This document shows positions 18,846 through 29,939 of a DNA stretch of 64,000 bases, piece by piece. Origin of the DNA: Alkalibacter mobilis. GTDB lineage: Bacteria; Bacillota; Clostridia; Eubacteriales; Alkalibacteraceae. The stretch covers positions 62,001 to 126,000 of the forward strand of contig NZ_JADNRK010000003.1 of assembly GCF_015594845.1 (NCBI RefSeq). The letters are read 5' to 3'. The notes beneath the pieces were generated by a model that did no database searches, was not told the DNA's origin, and was given only the letters and a program-made list of their open reading frames with translations. Every line of letters begins with the position of its first letter. Within the stretch, counting starts at the first letter, position 1. The translations under genes were made by a program, and so were the position numbers.

Positions 18846-21800
18846 TTATAGATCGTCTATTATTATGTCAGAAAGATCTACTTCATCTACAATTTCCTGC
18901 GGGTTCAACTCTTCCACAACTTCATCTTCTTCAAGCTCCACATTTCTGTACCTTTTCATTCCTGTTCCCGCCGGTACGAGCTTTCCAATTATTACGTTTT
19001 CCTTAAGTCCCACAAGCGGATCTATCTTTCCTTTGATCGCAGCGTCAGTCAATACTCTTGTTGTTTCCTGGAACGATGCAGCTGAAAGGAATGAATCCGT
19101 TGCAAGTGAAGCCTTCGTTATTCCCAACAATACCCTGGAGGCTGTTGCAGGCTCTTTTCCTTCAGACAATGCTTTTTCATTTTCTTCTTCGAAAGCGAAT
19201 ATGTCTACCAGCCCTCCCGGCAGGAGTTGAGTGTCTCCCGGTTCTTCCACTTTGACTTTTCTAAGCATTTGTCTTACTATCAACTCAATGTGCTTGTCGC
19301 TGATATGAACACCCTGAAGTCTGTATACTTTTTGCACTTCTTGAAGTATGTACTTTTGAACTCCTGAAATACCTTTGATGCTCAATATGTCGTTGGGGTT
19401 TATGCTACCGTCCGTTATTTCATCGCCGGCCTCGATAGCATCACCATTGACGACTTTCAATCTGGAACCGTAAGGTATAAGATAAACTTTTTCCTCATCG
19501 GAGCCAATGACAGCTACTTCTTTTTTCTTCTTCGTTTCCCTAACTTCGACTTTTCCGTCGATTTCGGAAATTATGGCCAAACCTTTCGGCTTTCTTGCTT
19601 CAAAAAGCTCTTCTACCCTTGGAAGACCTTGAGTTATATCATCTGCGCTGGCAACTCCACCTGTATGGAACGTACGCATCGTAAGCTGGGTTCCCGGTTC
19701 TCCGATAGACTGTGCCGCAATGATACCCACTGCCTCACCCATTTTCACGGGTTCCCAGGTAGTCAGGTCCACTCCATAGCACTTTGCACAAACGCCTACT
19801 TTGGATTGGCAGTTGGTGATGGATCTTATGTTTACAGTTTTTATTCCTGCCTTTTCGATCTTGTCTGCAACCCTTTTGGTTATTATCGTGTCAGCCTTGG
19901 CAAGTACTTCTCCGGTATTTGGGTCTACTACATCTTCAAAAGCATATCTGCCGGCAATACGATCTTTCATCTTTTCGATGATTTCTCCGCCGTCGTCTAT
20001 GTCCTTAGCCAGATAACCCCTGGTAGAACCACAATCCTCTTCTCTTACTATGACATCCTGGCTTACATCTACAAGCCTTCTAGTCAAGTATCCGGAGTCG
20101 GCCGTTCTAAGAGCGGTATCCGCCAAACCTTTTCTGGCACCGTGAGTGGATATAAAGAATTCCAATACATTAAGTCCTTCTCTAAAGTTCGATCTGATTG
20201 GAAGTTCGATGATCTTACCTGACGGACTCGCCATCAGACCACGCATACCTGCCAACTGTCTTATCTGGTTTTTACTACCTCTCGCACCAGAGTTGGCCAT
20301 CATGTTGATCGGGTTCAATGGATCCAAGTGATCCATCAAGGCGTCGGTAACTTCATCAGTTGTGTTGTTCCAGATATTGATGACTTTTTCGTATCTCTCA
20401 TCTTCGGAGATAAGTCCTCTTCTAAACAATTTCTGAACCTTGTCGACTTCAACTTCAGCCTTCTCCAAAAGCTCAACCTTCTTGGAAGGTACTTCCATAT
20501 CGCTTACACCTACTGTGATCGCCCCTATTGTAGAATAATGGAAACCCATTCTCTTTATATTGTCAAGCGTTACAGAGGTTTCTGTAGGTCCGTGTTTTTC
20601 GTAGCATTTTTCAACTATCGCGGACAATACCTTCTTGTCGGCAGTCTCATCTACTTCAAGTTTGAACATGTCATCATCGGTTTCTCTTTCAACAAATCCC
20701 AGATCCTGCGGTATTATCTCGTTGAAAAGAAATCTTCCAACGGTGCTCTCCACCAATTTTGTCTTTTCTATCCCGTTGATTTCTTTCCTTATTCTAACTT
20801 TGACCCGTGTATGAAGGGACACTACCTTGTTGTTGTAGGCCATTTCCATCTCTTCAAGGTCTGAGAAAATCTTTCCTTCGCCTTCTTCTCCTGGGATCTC
20901 TATTGTCAGATAGTAAGCACCCAGGATCATGTCTTGTGTAGGACTTATTACGGGGCTTCCATCCTGTGGCTTTAGAATGTTGTTGGCTGCCAGCATGAGG
21001 AATCTTGCTTCTGCTTGAGCTTCCACCGACAGAGGCACGTGCACAGCCATCTGGTCACCGTCAAAGTCAGCATTGTATGCTGTACATACCAACGGATGCA
21101 ATTTTATGGCTCTGCCTTCGACCAAAACCGGTTCGAAAGCCTGTATACCAAGTCTGTGCAAAGTAGGTGCTCTGTTCAATAAAACCGGATGTTCCATAAT
21201 GACTTCTTCGAGAACATCCCAAATTTCAGGTCTCATTCTCTCGACCATTCTCTTTGCGCTTTTAATGTTTTGAGCAAATTTTCTTATAACCAGCTCTTTC
21301 ATAACGAAAGGCTTGAATAGTTCGATGGCCATTTCCTTCGGCAATCCACATTGATACATTTTGAGTTCAGGTCCGACGACTATTACGGAACGTCCGGAGT
21401 AATCGACCCTTTTCCCCAAAAGATTCTGTCTGAATCTACCTTGTTTTCCCTTAAGCATGTCGCTAAGGGATTTTAAAGGTCTGTTTCCCGGTCCGGTTAC
21501 AGGTCTGCCTCTCCTGCCGTTGTCTATAAGCGCATCCACCGCTTCTTGAAGCATCCTTTTTTCATTTTGGACGATTATGTCCGGAGCATCCAGATCTAAA
21601 AGTCTTTTAAGACGATTGTTTCTGTTTATCACCCTTCGATAAAGATCGTTCAAGTCAGATGTTGCAAATCTTCCTCCGTCCAGTTGCACCATTGGCCTTA
21701 GTTCAGGAGGAATTACCGGCACAGCTTCAAGTATCATCCACTCGGGATTGTTTCCGGATGTTCTGAAAGCCTCGACCGCCTCAAGTCTTCTGACGGTACG

Positions 21801-22412
21801 TATTCTTTTTTGGCCTGTGCTGTTTTTAAGATCTTCTCTCAACTCTTTGGATTCCTTCTCCAAATCAAGCTGAGACAGTAATTCTTTGACAGCTTCTGCG
21901 CCTATTGCCGCCTTAAAGTCATTGCCATATTTTTCTTTGTATTCTCTATATTCTCGTTCACTTAAAAGTTGCTTGTGAGACAGAGGAGTGTTTCCCGGAT
22001 CTGTAATGACGTATGCGGCAAAATATATTACTTTCTCCAATGACCTTGGAGACATTTCCAATACCAAGCCCATTCTACTTGGGATCCCTTTAAAGTACCA
22101 TATGTGAGATACAGGTGCGGCAAGTTCTATGTGCCCCATTCTTTCTCTACGCACTTTGGATCTGGTCACCTCTACCCCGCAGTTCTCGCAGACGATCCCT
22201 TTATATCTTACCCTCTTGTATTTTCCACAGTGACATTCCCAGTCTTTGGTAGGTCCAAATATTTTCTCGCAGAACAAACCTTCCTTTTCGGGTTTAAGAG
22301 TTCTGTAATTTATGGTTTCAGGTTTTTTTACCTCTCCCTTTGACCATTCTCTAATCTTTTCAGGTGAAGCAAGTCCAATCTTGATTGATTTAAAATCGAA
22401 AAATTCATTCAA
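18846..22412 (-). CDS. rpoC: RNA polymerase beta' subunit, TTG start
   Basis: The beta' subunit with the active-site magnesium loop NADFDGDQM. The 1188-residue product has the N-terminal zinc site (ECHCGKYKR...CENCGVEV), the second zinc site ([13 protein letters not shown]) and an undivided Firmicutes-type length. The start is a TTG at 22412, nine bases after GGGAG; the nearby ATG is out of frame. The C-terminus is acidic ([19 protein letters not shown]). It follows rpoB by 44 bases. Confidence 0.97.
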   Translation of the reverse strand: MNEFFDFKSIKIGLASPEKIREWSKGEVKKPETINYRTLKPEKEGLFCEKIFGPTKDWECHCGKYKRVRYKGIVCENCGVEVTRSKVRRERMGHIELAAPVSHIWYFKGIPSRMGLVLEMSPRSLEKVIYFAAYVITDPGNTPLSHKQLLSEREYREYKEKYGNDFKAAIGAEAVKELLSQLDLEKESKELREDLKNSTGQKRIRTVRRLEAVEAFRTSGNNPEWMILEAVPVIPPELRPMVQLDGGRFATSDLNDLYRRVINRNNRLKRLLDLDAPDIIVQNEKRMLQEAVDALIDNGRRGRPVTGPGNRPLKSLSDMLKGKQGRFRQNLLGKRVDYSGRSVIVVGPELKMYQCGLPKEMAIELFKPFVMKELVIRKFAQNIKSAKRMVERMRPEIWDVLEEVIMEHPVLLNRAPTLHRLGIQAFEPVLVEGRAIKLHPLVCTAYNADFDGDQMAVHVPLSVEAQAEARFLMLAANNILKPQDGSPVISPTQDMILGAYYLTIEIPGEEGEGKIFSDLEEMEMAYNNKVVSLHTRVKVRIRKEINGIEKTKLVESTVGRFLFNEIIPQDLGFVERETDDDMFKLEVDETADKKVLSAIVEKCYEKHGPTETSVTLDNIKRMGFHYSTIGAITVGVSDMEVPSKKVELLEKAEVEVDKVQKLFRRGLISEDERYEKVINIWNNTTDEVTDALMDHLDPLNPINMMANSGARGSKNQIRQLAGMRGLMASPSGKIIELPIRSNFREGLNVLEFFISTHGARKGLADTALRTADSGYLTRRLVDVSQDVIVREEDCGSTRGYLAKDIDDGGEIIEKMKDRIAGRYAFEDVVDPNTGEVLAKADTIITKRVADKIEKAGIKTVNIRSITNCQSKVGVCAKCYGVDLTTWEPVKMGEAVGIIAAQSIGEPGTQLTMRTFHTGGVASADDITQGLPRVEELFEARKPKGLAIISEIDGKVEVRETKKKKEVAVIGSDEEKVYLIPYGSRLKVVNGDAIEAGDEITDGSINPNDILSIKGISGVQKYILQEVQKVYRLQGVHISDKHIELIVRQMLRKVKVEEPGDTQLLPGGLVDIFAFEEENEKALSEGKEPATASRVLLGITKASLATDSFLSAASFQETTRVLTDAAIKGKIDPLVGLKENVIIGKLVPAGTGMKRYRNVELEEDEVVEELNPQEIVDEVDLSDIIIDDL

Positions 22413-22456
22413 GGAGCTTCTCTCCCTTCTATATTTAATAAATAAAACTTCTATTT

Positions 22457-25400
22457 CTATTGATCTTCAAAATCTTCTTCCACGTCGTCCAGCATGCCGT
22501 CAATATCGAAATCATCGTCCAAATCGCTTTCCAGATCCTCTTCATAGAATCCTTCTGGATCTTCTTCGTCCATGTCTCTGCTGACCAGATCCACTCCGAA
22601 GCTCTCCAATCCGTCCTCGTCTCCTGTATCTTCTTCGATCTCAAGTTCATCTTCATTCTCACTTAGAACTGCTACGTTAAGAGACAAACTCTGCAACTCC
22701 TTTATAAGAACCTTGAAAGATTCCGGCACTCCCGGCGTAGGAATGTTTTCACCCTTTACTATCGATTCGTAGGCCTTTACTCTTCCGACGACATCGTCCG
22801 ACTTAACTGTCAATATTTCCTGCAAAGTATGTGCTGCTCCGTATGCTTCAAGGGCCCATACCTCCATCTCTCCAAATCTCTGTCCTCCAAACTGGGCCTT
22901 GCCGCCAAGTGGCTGCTGAGTAACCAGTGAGTATGGTCCCGTAGATCTGGCGTGCATCTTGTCGTCGACCAGGTGATGCAGCTTCAGGATATACATATAT
23001 CCTACAGTTACATCATTGTCAAAAGGCTCTCCCGTACGACCGTCATGCAGGGTTATTTTACCGTTTCTATTATAATCCGCCTGTTCAAGAATATCCATTA
23101 TGTCGTTTTCGTTTGCTCCATCAAAGACCGGTGTTGCGATTTTCCACCCAAGTGCTTTTGCAGCAAGACCCAAGTGGACCTCCAATACCTGACCGATGTT
23201 CATCCTCGAAGGTACACCCAACGGATTTAGAACAATTTCAACCGGTGTTCCGTCCGGCATAAATGGCATGTCTTCTTCAGGGAGGATCCTGGATATTACA
23301 CCCTTGTTTCCGTGTCGTCCCGCCATTTTGTCTCCAACGGATATCTTTCTTTTGCTGGCCACATAAACTCTAACCAGTTGGTTGACACCGGGTTTAAGAT
23401 CTTCATCCTTGTTTTCCCTTGAGAACACTTTGACGTCTACAACGATACCGCTTTCTCCATGGGGAACTCTTAAAGAAGTATCTCTGACCTCTCTTGCCTT
23501 CTCGCCGAAAATAGCTCTTAGAAGCTTTTCTTCAGCGGTCAATTCAGTCTCTCCTTTAGGAGTGACCTTTCCAACCAATATGTCTTCTGAATTTACTTCG
23601 GCACCTATCCTTATGATGCCTCTTTCGTCCAGATTTTTAAGGGCATCCTCTCCAACATTTGGAATATCCCTTGTTATCTCTTCAGGTCCAAGCTTGGTTT
23701 CCCTTGCTTCAGATTCATACTCTTCTATATGTATGGAAGTAAACACGTCTTCTTTGACCAGTTTTTCACTGATAAGGATGGCATCCTCATAGTTGTAACC
23801 TTCCCAAGTCATGAATGCAATCAGGATATTTCTGCCAAGAGCGATTTCTCCGTTGTCAGTAGAAGGTCCGTCTGCCAAAATCTGGCCCTTTTCAACCCTC
23901 TCACCTTTAACGACGATGGGCCTTTGGTTGAAACAGGTTCCCTGGTTGGATCTCTTAAACTTGAGTAATGTGTATTTGTCGAGTTTCTTGTCGTCTCTTC
24001 TTATATGAACTTCCGTCGCTGTCACTTTTTCCACTACACCCGGCGTTTTAGACAAAAGACACACACCTGAGTCTTTTGCTGCCACGTGCTCGATCCCAGT
24101 TCCGATGACCGGCGATTCCGGTTTTAACAGCGGCACTGCCTGACGTTGCATGTTAGAACCCATCAATGCCCTGTTGGCGTCATCATTTTCAAGGAAAGGT
24201 ATCATTGATGTAGCTACCGAAACTATCTGTTTAGGAGAAATGTCCATATAATCAACTTTCTCCGGCGCAACAGTCACAAAGTCTCTTTTAAGACCGGCTC
24301 TACCTGTTACCTTGTCTCTGGAAAATCTGAAATTTTCGTCAAGTGGTTCGTTGGCCTGTGCTATGGTGTACTTGCCTTCTTCATCAGCTGCAAGGTATAC
24401 TATCTCATCACTGACTACACCATTTTCGACTTTTAGGTAAGGTGCTTCAATAAACCCGTATTCGTTGACGCGGGCATAGGTACTCAAAGAACCGATCAAG
24501 CCGATATTCGGTCCTTCAGGTGTTTCTATCGGACACATCCGTCCGTAATGGGAGTGATGAACGTCCCTAACTTCAAAGCCGGCTCTTTCTCTCGAAAGTC
24601 CGCCTGGTCCCAAAGCGGAAAGTCTTCTTTTATGAGTCAACTCCGCCAAAGGATTGGTCTGGTCCATAAATTGTGACAATTGTGAACTTCCAAAAAATTC
24701 CTTGACTGAGGCATTGACCGGTCTGATGTTTATAAGCCCTTGCGGCGTTATTGCTTCATTCCCTTGAATGGTCATGCGCTCTTTGACAACTCTTTCCATT
24801 CTGGAAAGACCTATCCTGAATTGATTTTGGAGCAATTCACCTACTGATCTCAGTCTTCTGTTTCCTAAATGATCAATATCGTCAACAGTTCCCAAACTGT
24901 AATTCAGTCCCAGGTTATAGCTTACAGAAGCGAAAATATCTTGGATAAGAACGTGTTTCGGTATCAACTCGTCCATTCGTTTTTCAAACTCTTCCTTCAT
25001 CTCCTGCGGTGAAAGGTCAGAGTTCAATATTTCTTGAAGAACGTAGTAATTGACCATCTCGTCCACGACTTCAGGGTCGTATTCAAATGGCAGATCCTGC
25101 TTGGAAATATCGACAAATCCATTTCCTATAACTTTGAATTCCCTGTCTTCTACGAGTATAGTCACCTTGTCTATTCCTGCATTTTGGATTTCCCATGCAG
25201 TTTTTTCATCGACAATAGAACCTTCCTCGCATATCAGTTCACCTGTCAGAGGATGGAAAATATTATCTTTGATTTTTTTACCGGAAATACGTCCTGCAAG
25301 AGCAAGCTTTTTATTGAATTTATACCTTCCTACTTTGGCCAAATCGTATCTTCTTGGGTCAAAGAACATGCTGTTTAATAAAGATTCCGCACTATCCACA

Positions 25401-26137
25401 GTCGGCGGCTCGCCTGGTCTAAGTCTTTTGTACACTTCCAAAAGACCTTCTTCCCTGTTTTCAGTTGCATCTTTTTCCAACGTTGCCAACAACCTTGGAT
25501 CTTCACCAAAATAATCCAGTATCTGCGCTCTTGAACCAAGACCGAAAGCCTTTAAAATCACGGTTATGGGCAACTTTCTGGTTCTGTCGACCCTTACGTG
25601 CAAAATATCATTTGAATCTGTTTCGTACTCCAACCAGGCACCCCTGTTGGGTATGACTTGTGATGAATACAGCTGTTTTCCCGTTTTGTCAATATCTTCA
25701 GAAAAATAAGTTCCCGGAGATCTTACCAATTGGCTGACAATAACTCTTTCTGCACCGTTTATAATGAAAGTTCCGTTTTCCGTCATCAACGGAAAATCTG
25801 CCATGAAGACGCTCTGCTCCTTGACTTCTGCCGTTTCCTTGTTGATCAGTCTGACCTTCACCTTAAGAGATGTGGCGTAGGTTGCGTCTCTTTCCTTGCA
25901 TTCCGCCTCATCGTACTTGGGTTCACCGTCTAAATTATAGTCGATAAACTCGAGAATCAGATTCCCCGTATAATCCACTATCGGAGAAATATCGTTGAAT
26001 ACTTCCTTCAAGCCTTTCTCAAGAAACCAGTCATAAGATTTCTTTTGAATTGCAATAAGGTTGGGAATATCCAACACCTCGTTGATTTTAGAAAAGCTCA
26101 TTCTAGTATTCTTTCCTAATTGTACAGGATGCACCAT
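22457..26137 (-). CDS. rpoB: RNA polymerase beta subunit
   Basis: The beta subunit of RNA polymerase, 1226 residues. The rifampicin pocket ([17 protein letters not shown], then [13 protein letters not shown]) carries the usual sensitive residues. The last 65 or so residues are a very acidic tail (for example [14 protein letters not shown] and [14 protein letters not shown]), like the shorter acidic tail of B. subtilis RpoB. The ATG at 26137 follows AGGGGTGAATAGAGG. Two tandem promoters and a terminator-like hairpin occupy the 310-base gap to rplL. Confidence 0.98.
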   Translation of the reverse strand: MVHPVQLGKNTRMSFSKINEVLDIPNLIAIQKKSYDWFLEKGLKEVFNDISPIVDYTGNLILEFIDYNLDGEPKYDEAECKERDATYATSLKVKVRLINKETAEVKEQSVFMADFPLMTENGTFIINGAERVIVSQLVRSPGTYFSEDIDKTGKQLYSSQVIPNRGAWLEYETDSNDILHVRVDRTRKLPITVILKAFGLGSRAQILDYFGEDPRLLATLEKDATENREEGLLEVYKRLRPGEPPTVDSAESLLNSMFFDPRRYDLAKVGRYKFNKKLALAGRISGKKIKDNIFHPLTGELICEEGSIVDEKTAWEIQNAGIDKVTILVEDREFKVIGNGFVDISKQDLPFEYDPEVVDEMVNYYVLQEILNSDLSPQEMKEEFEKRMDELIPKHVLIQDIFASVSYNLGLNYSLGTVDDIDHLGNRRLRSVGELLQNQFRIGLSRMERVVKERMTIQGNEAITPQGLINIRPVNASVKEFFGSSQLSQFMDQTNPLAELTHKRRLSALGPGGLSRERAGFEVRDVHHSHYGRMCPIETPEGPNIGLIGSLSTYARVNEYGFIEAPYLKVENGVVSDEIVYLAADEEGKYTIAQANEPLDENFRFSRDKVTGRAGLKRDFVTVAPEKVDYMDISPKQIVSVATSMIPFLENDDANRALMGSNMQRQAVPLLKPESPVIGTGIEHVAAKDSGVCLLSKTPGVVEKVTATEVHIRRDDKKLDKYTLLKFKRSNQGTCFNQRPIVVKGERVEKGQILADGPSTDNGEIALGRNILIAFMTWEGYNYEDAILISEKLVKEDVFTSIHIEEYESEARETKLGPEEITRDIPNVGEDALKNLDERGIIRIGAEVNSEDILVGKVTPKGETELTAEEKLLRAIFGEKAREVRDTSLRVPHGESGIVVDVKVFSRENKDEDLKPGVNQLVRVYVASKRKISVGDKMAGRHGNKGVISRILPEEDMPFMPDGTPVEIVLNPLGVPSRMNIGQVLEVHLGLAAKALGWKIATPVFDGANENDIMDILEQADYNRNGKITLHDGRTGEPFDNDVTVGYMYILKLHHLVDDKMHARSTGPYSLVTQQPLGGKAQFGGQRFGEMEVWALEAYGAAHTLQEILTVKSDDVVGRVKAYESIVKGENIPTPGVPESFKVLIKELQSLSLNVAVLSENEDELEIEEDTGDEDGLESFGVDLVSRDMDEEDPEGFYEEDLESDLDDDFDIDGMLDDVEEDFEDQ

Positions 26138-26157
26138 CCTCTATTCACCCCTCGCTT

Positions 26158-26216
26158 AAAAAGTAAAAAGCCAAAAGCCTAAGTAATCATTATTTATTTA
26201 GTTTACTCGCTTTTGG
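26158..26216 (-). promoter_or_regulatory. Terminator-like hairpin in the rpoB leader
   Basis: CCAAAAGC (26216-26209) pairs with GCTTTTGG (26178-26171), and AGTAA with TTACT inside it, closing on an A/T-rich loop. CTTTTTACTTTTT follows at 26170-26158. The shape is that of an intrinsic terminator or attenuator placed between the rpoB promoters and the rpoB start, about 20 bases from the ribosome site. Read-through control of rpoBC is inference. Confidence 0.5.
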
Positions 26217-26219
26217 TTG

Positions 26220-26248
26220 GTATAAATATTAGTCTATTCTTATGTCAA
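26220..26248 (-). promoter_or_regulatory. Second rpoB promoter (proximal)
   Basis: TTGACA at 26248-26243, 17 bases, TTATAC at 26225-26220. It would start transcripts near 26213, inside the hairpin at 26171-26216, so only transcripts from the distal promoter would carry the full hairpin. Confidence 0.6.
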
Positions 26249-26301
26249 AACAACTTTTTACATTGTTTCAGTAAAAAAAAATTCTTTTGATGCAATTTAC
26301 A

Positions 26302-26330
26302 ATGCTATCACAGTTTTTTTTTATTGTCAA
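26302..26330 (-). promoter_or_regulatory. First rpoB promoter (distal)
   Basis: TTGACA at 26330-26325, 17 bases (mostly an A-run), TAGCAT at 26307-26302. Transcription would start near 26295 and give a leader of about 158 bases containing the hairpin. Confidence 0.75.
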
Positions 26331-26378
26331 CATATAAAATCAAATTAAATAAGTTTTTTTACATTTATTTAACCTGCC

Positions 26379-26415
26379 TTTTTTTATGGGGCGAATAAAT
26401 CGCTCCATAAAAAAA
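26379..26415 (-). other. Second hairpin behind the rplL terminator
   Basis: A near-symmetric hairpin, TTTTTTTATGG-GCGA and TCGC-CCATAAAAAAA with one mismatch, shares its A/T flank with the rplL terminator. It would act as a weak fail-safe terminator in either direction. No gene lies here; the rest of 26138-26447 is promoter and leader sequence for rpoB. Confidence 0.45.
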
Positions 26416-26433
26416 AGCGGGTCAAACCCGCTT
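26408..26433 (-). terminator. Terminator after rplL
   Basis: AAGCGGG and CCCGCTT around a TTTGA-type loop, followed on the transcribed strand by an uninterrupted T-run. It lies 15 bases beyond the rplL stop and separates rplJL from rpoBC, which have their own promoters. Confidence 0.85.
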
Positions 26434-26447
26434 CATAGCAAAATGTA

Positions 26448-26828
26448 TTACTTAACTTCTACAGTTCCGCCAACTTCAGCAACTTTATTTTTGATTTCTT
26501 CTGCTTCTTCTTTGCTAGCGCCTTCTTTGATTGTCTTTGGAGCATTGTCAACCAATTCTTTAGCTTCTTTAAGTCCTAAACCTGTAAGTTCTCTTACAAC
26601 TTTGATAACTTTGATTTTTTGGTCTCCAGCTGATGCCAATACAACATCAAACTCAGTTTTTTCTTCTGCTTCTTCAGCTGCAGCAGCTACAGGAGCAGCA
26701 GCCATTGCTACAGGAGCAGCGGCGCTTACGCCAAACTCTTCTTCAAGAGCCTTTACCAATTCAGATAGTTCCAATACAGTCATATTTTTTACTTCTTCGA
26801 TCATTTGAGTTACTTTTTCGCTTGCCAT
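26448..26828 (-). CDS. rplL: 50S ribosomal protein L7/L12
   Basis: The stalk protein that recruits translation GTPases. The 126 residues hold the dimerizing N-terminal helices, an alanine-rich hinge ([19 protein letters not shown]) and the C-terminal domain with [15 protein letters not shown]. It follows rplJ by 58 bases and is followed by a strong terminator. Expression is expected to follow L10-leader attenuation upstream of rplJ. Confidence 0.98.
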   Translation of the reverse strand: MASEKVTQMIEEVKNMTVLELSELVKALEEEFGVSAAAPVAMAAAPVAAAAEEAEEKTEFDVVLASAGDQKIKVIKVVRELTGLGLKEAKELVDNAPKTIKEGASKEEAEEIKNKVAEVGGTVEVK

Positions 26829-26886
26829 TTTAATAAACCTCCATTTAATCTTCTATTATTTTATTTGTGTTTTATTTTCAACATTA

Positions 26887-27414
26887 TTAGGCTGTTGCTT
26901 CCTTTTGTACTCTTACTTGCTCAAGCGCTCTTGCCAAGCCGCTGATATTCGCCTGCAATACTCCGACGAATCCTGCGATTGGAGCGTTTAGGCCGCCAAG
27001 AACTTGTGCAACCAATACTTCTTTTGGTGGAAGATCGGCCAGGTCTTTGATTTCATCGATGGAAATTACTTTTCCACCTACCAAACCTCCCTTAAGTTCC
27101 ATAGCTTTGTGCTTTTTAGCAAATTCTGTAACAACTTTAGCAGCTGCAACAGGATCGTCATTGCTGAATGCTACTGCAGTAGGTCCTGTAAGGTAATCCA
27201 TAAGTCCTTCGTTGCCTGTCTCTTTTGCAGCAAAACGCATCATCGTGTTTTTGTAAACTTTGTAATCAACAGATTCCTTTCTTGCAAGGCTTCTAAATTC
27301 GTTAAGTTCCTCAACGTTAAGTCCTCTGTAATCAACCAAAATCATACTTTGAGCATTTTGCATTTTTTCAGCTATCTCTTTTACCACTTCAGCTTTCAAA
27401 TCTTTGTTCGACAC
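26887..27414 (-). CDS. rplJ: 50S ribosomal protein L10, GTG start
   Basis: L10 is the stalk base that carries L7/L12 dimers. The product from the GTG at 27414 is 175 residues, SNKDLKAEVVKEIAEKM onward, ending GLARALEQVRVQKEATA. The open frame runs on to 27483, but AGGAGGTG seven bases before the GTG and the family start decide for 27414; the longer reading would run through the leader terminator. Confidence 0.97.
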   Translation of the reverse strand: MSNKDLKAEVVKEIAEKMQNAQSMILVDYRGLNVEELNEFRSLARKESVDYKVYKNTMMRFAAKETGNEGLMDYLTGPTAVAFSNDDPVAAAKVVTEFAKKHKAMELKGGLVGGKVISIDEIKDLADLPPKEVLVAQVLGGLNAPIAGFVGVLQANISGLARALEQVRVQKEATA

Positions 27415-27439
27415 TCTAGTCCACCTCCTTGTCCCATGA

Positions 27440-27578
27440 CGGGTTCTGGTAAAATAAAAAACTCTCTTTGGCCTATCGGGCATACAAAGAGAGTTTGGAA
27501 TCCAAATTCAAATGTATAACCTCGATAGGATATTAAGCTTGCGCACCTATTGTCTACGGTTGTTCTTTATTTTAAATC
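27440..27578 (-). promoter_or_regulatory. L10 leader (ribosomal protein attenuator)
   Basis: The leader RNA between the promoter and rplJ contains the L10-binding kink-turn-like elements GTAGACAATAGGTGCGC and TCCTATCGAGGT, which pair through ATAGG/CCTAT, followed by GGATTCC and a terminator. This matches the known Firmicutes L10 leader (Rfam family of that name): when L10(L12)4 is in excess it binds and favours termination. The repressor-terminator pair was read directly from the bases; the mechanism is from the known family. Confidence 0.9.
27451..27495 (-). terminator. Regulated terminator of the L10 leader
   Basis: AACTCTCTTTG (27495-27485) pairs with CAAAGAGAGTT (27470-27460), eleven pairs, followed by TTTTTATTTT. 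It lies 45 bases before the rplJ start and is the attenuation element of the leader. Confidence 0.88.
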
Positions 27579-27584
27579 ACATGA

Positions 27585-27613
27585 ATTATAACATCACGCA
27601 ATAAGCTTGTCAA
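27585..27613 (-). promoter_or_regulatory. Promoter of rplJ-rplL
   Basis: TTGACA at 27613-27608, 17 bases, TATAAT at 27590-27585: both hexamers are perfect. It begins directly after the rplA stop (27619), so rplJL is a separate unit. Confidence 0.9.
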
Positions 27614-27618
27614 GATTA

Positions 27619-28308
27619 TTATATCTTTGCCGGATTGATCTTGATACCCGGTCCCATAGTGCTGGTGATGGTGACACTTCTAAAGTAAGTTCCTTTTGAT
27701 GATGCCGGCTTTGCTTTTTTGATCGCTTCCAGCAAAACATTCAGGTTCTCTTGAAGTTTGTCCTTGTCAAATGAAGCTTTACCTACGGGTACGTGAATTA
27801 TGTTTGTCTTATCAAGTCTGTATTCCACTTTACCTGCTTTGATATCGGCAACTGCCTTTTCAACTTCAAATGTAACTGTTCCTGATTTTGGATTAGGCAT
27901 AAGACCTTTTGGTCCCAAGACCCTTCCCAGTCTACCAACAACACCCATCATGTCAGGAGTTGCTACAACTACGTCAAAATCGAACCAGTTTTCTTTTGTG
28001 ATCTTGTCAACCATGTCTTCTGCGCCAACATAGTCAGCACCTGCATTAGTCGCTTCAGTCGCTTTGTCCCCTTTTGCGAAAACTAAAACCTTAACGGTTT
28101 TTCCTGTTCCGTGGGGTAATACAATTGCACCACGAACTTGTTGGTCGGCATGTCTTGAGTCGACTCCAAGTCTGATGTGAGCTTCGATGGTTTCATCAAA
28201 TTTGGCTGTAGCAGTACTTTTGACAGTTTCTACTGCATCTGACAAATCGTACAATTTTGATCTGTCCACCAATTTGAACTTCTCTTGGTAATTTTTTCCT
28301 CTTTTCAT
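27619..28308 (-). CDS. rplA: 50S ribosomal protein L1
   Basis: L1 forms the mobile stalk that guides deacylated tRNA out. The 229 residues begin [20 protein letters not shown] and carry [20 protein letters not shown]. It lies 52 bases after rplK. In many bacteria L1 represses its own rplK-rplA mRNA; no clear binding site was picked out here. Confidence 0.98.
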   Translation of the reverse strand: MKRGKNYQEKFKLVDRSKLYDLSDAVETVKSTATAKFDETIEAHIRLGVDSRHADQQVRGAIVLPHGTGKTVKVLVFAKGDKATEATNAGADYVGAEDMVDKITKENWFDFDVVVATPDMMGVVGRLGRVLGPKGLMPNPKSGTVTFEVEKAVADIKAGKVEYRLDKTNIIHVPVGKASFDKDKLQENLNVLLEAIKKAKPASSKGTYFRSVTITSTMGPGIKINPAKI

Positions 28309-28360
28309 AATTTCCTCCTTGTGGTATTAGCGGATTTTCCTCCCACTGCGTTACCTGATT

Positions 28361-28786
28361 TTACTCTTCTACGGTTACTCCCATGCTTCTAGCAGTACCT
28401 GCGATCATGCTCATTGCCGCTTCGACTGAAGCTGCGTTTAGATCCGGCATCTTCAATTCCGCAATTTCTCTTAGTTTTTCCTGGCTGATCTTGGCAACCT
28501 TTTGCTTGTTGGGAACACTTGATCCACTCTCTATTCCTACAGCCTTTTTTATCAAAATCGCTGCTGGTGGAGTTTTTGTTATGAAACTGAAAGTTCTATC
28601 CTGATATACTGTAATTACTACCGGTATGATCATTCCAGCTTCATTTGCTGTCTTAGCGTTGAATTCTTTACAAAAACCCATTATATTCACACCGTGCTGT
28701 CCCAAAGCAGGACCTACTGGCGGAGCCGGAGTTGCTTTTCCCGCAGGTATTTGCAATTTTATCATTCCTATTACTTTTTTAGCCAT
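28361..28786 (-). CDS. rplK: 50S ribosomal protein L11
   Basis: L11 binds the GTPase-associated rRNA and is required for RelA-type sensing of stalled ribosomes. The 141 residues begin [21 protein letters not shown] and hold the [15 protein letters not shown] loop; the C-terminal rRNA-binding domain ends [13 protein letters not shown]. It follows nusG by 62 bases. Confidence 0.98.
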   Translation of the reverse strand: MAKKVIGMIKLQIPAGKATPAPPVGPALGQHGVNIMGFCKEFNAKTANEAGMIIPVVITVYQDRTFSFITKTPPAAILIKKAVGIESGSSVPNKQKVAKISQEKLREIAELKMPDLNAASVEAAMSMIAGTARSMGVTVEE

Positions 28787-28833
28787 TTTTACACCTCCCT
28801 GTGTATCTGAATATGATTTGTATATCTTTTAAA

Positions 28834-28847
28834 TCCGCACATGCGGA
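28834..28847 (-). other. Small hairpin after nusG
   Basis: TCCGC-ATGT-GCGGA followed by TTTAAAAG directly behind the nusG stop. The five-pair stem and broken T-run make it at best a weak terminator; rplK lacks a promoter of its own that I can see, so read-through is expected. Confidence 0.35.
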
Positions 28848-28848
28848 A

Positions 28849-29373
28849 TTAAAATTTGGCTACTTGTGTAAACTCCAATTCGGCAGGGGTTTCCCTTCCA
28901 AACATCGAAATGTTTACTTTTACCTTTTGCTTCTCGTGATTTACTTCTTCAACGATTCCGGTAAATCCTTCCAAAGGACCTTCCTGAACTTTTACGGTGT
29001 CGCCAATATTTATATCGATCCTAGGCAATTTCTCTTTGATTCCCATGCTTTTGAGTTCACTTTTAGACAAGGGGACCGGTTTTGATGCAGGTCCGACAAA
29101 CCCTGTGACTCCTCTGGTATTTCTTACTATGTACCACGATTCATCAGTCATGATCATCTTTACCAGTATATACCCGGGAAAAACCTTTTTTTGGCTTACT
29201 TTTCTTTTCCCGTCTTTGATTTCTTCCACTTCCTGCATGGGCACGTGGACTTCAAAGATTTGGTCCTGCATGTTTCTATTTTCAACTGCAGCCTCGATAT
29301 TGACTTTAACCTTATTCTCGTAACCGGAATAAGTGTGTGCAACATACCATTTAGCTTCTTCGTTTTGACTCAT
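28849..29373 (-). CDS. nusG: Transcription elongation factor NusG
   Basis: Binds the beta' clamp and couples transcription to ribosomes and Rho. The 174 residues hold the NGN domain (AKWYVAHTYSGYENKVK, WYIVRNTRGVTGFVG) and the C-terminal KOW domain (GDTVKVQEGPLEGFTGIVEEV). It follows secE by 15 bases, the usual secE-nusG pair. Confidence 0.98.
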   Translation of the reverse strand: MSQNEEAKWYVAHTYSGYENKVKVNIEAAVENRNMQDQIFEVHVPMQEVEEIKDGKRKVSQKKVFPGYILVKMIMTDESWYIVRNTRGVTGFVGPASKPVPLSKSELKSMGIKEKLPRIDINIGDTVKVQEGPLEGFTGIVEEVNHEKQKVKVNISMFGRETPAELEFTQVAKF

Positions 29374-29388
29374 ATGTACTAACCCTCT

Positions 29389-29643
29389 TTATTTTATGAT
29401 CAGTGCCAACAACCCGCCCAAACCTACGTCCATAACATAGACTACAAGGGTCAAAATAAATACGATACCCAATACTACCGAAGTGTGCTGCATCAATTCA
29501 TTTTTGGTAGGCCACGTTACTTTTTTAAGTTCAGCCCAGACACCCTTTAAAAACATCTTGGATCTTTTCAAGAATCCAGGTTTTTTGACTTTTTCCTTCT
29601 TGACCGGTTTATCTGTTTTAGCCGGTTTTTCAATTTTTGCCAT
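29389..29643 (-). CDS. secE: Preprotein translocase subunit SecE
   Basis: Clamps SecY in the membrane. The 84 residues hold a charged N-terminus rich in lysine, the amphipathic helix LKGVWAELKKVTWPTKNEL and one transmembrane helix (VVLGIVFILTLVVYVMDVG). The lysine-rich first 28 residues are longer than in the minimal family. It follows rpmG by 34 bases. Confidence 0.96.
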   Translation of the reverse strand: MAKIEKPAKTDKPVKKEKVKKPGFLKRSKMFLKGVWAELKKVTWPTKNELMQHTSVVLGIVFILTLVVYVMDVGLGGLLALIIK

Positions 29644-29677
29644 TCTTTCACTTCCTTACACTATAAAATAAGCTGGC

Positions 29678-29827
29678 TTATTTTGTTTCTTTGTGTGTTG
29701 TGTGTGTTTTGCAAAATTTACAGTACTTGCTCATTTCAAGTCTTTCAGGGTCATTTTTCTTGTTTTTCATCGTATGATAATTTCTTTGCTTGCATTCAGT
29801 GCATGCCAAAGTTACTTTCACTCTCAT
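29678..29827 (-). CDS. rpmG: 50S ribosomal protein L33, zinc-binding
   Basis: From the ATG at 29827 the product is 49 residues, [19 protein letters not shown] at the start and [16 protein letters not shown] at the end. The CTEC and CKFC pairs form the zinc site (C+ form). AGGAGGTGTCGTA precedes it. It is the first gene of the rpmG-secE-nusG-rplK-rplA unit, with a promoter at 29911-29939 and a small GCCTTT/AAAGGC hairpin in the leader (29866-29880). Confidence 0.97.
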   Translation of the reverse strand: MRVKVTLACTECKQRNYHTMKNKKNDPERLEMSKYCKFCKTHTTHKETK

Positions 29828-29910
29828 TACGACACCTCCTACGTTTAATCAAACTCTTTCTATTTGCCTTTATCAAAGGCGCACTAACCCAATTCTAATT
29901 GTACTCATAA

Positions 29911-29939
29911 AAAATATCACAATTGATTTCCACTGTCAA
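29911..29939 (-). promoter_or_regulatory. Promoter of rpmG-secE-nusG
   Basis: TTGACA at 29939-29934, 17 bases, TATTTT at 29916-29911. The region between here and tuf (29940-30034) holds a short GGCCTAGGCC palindrome but no gene. Confidence 0.75.
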
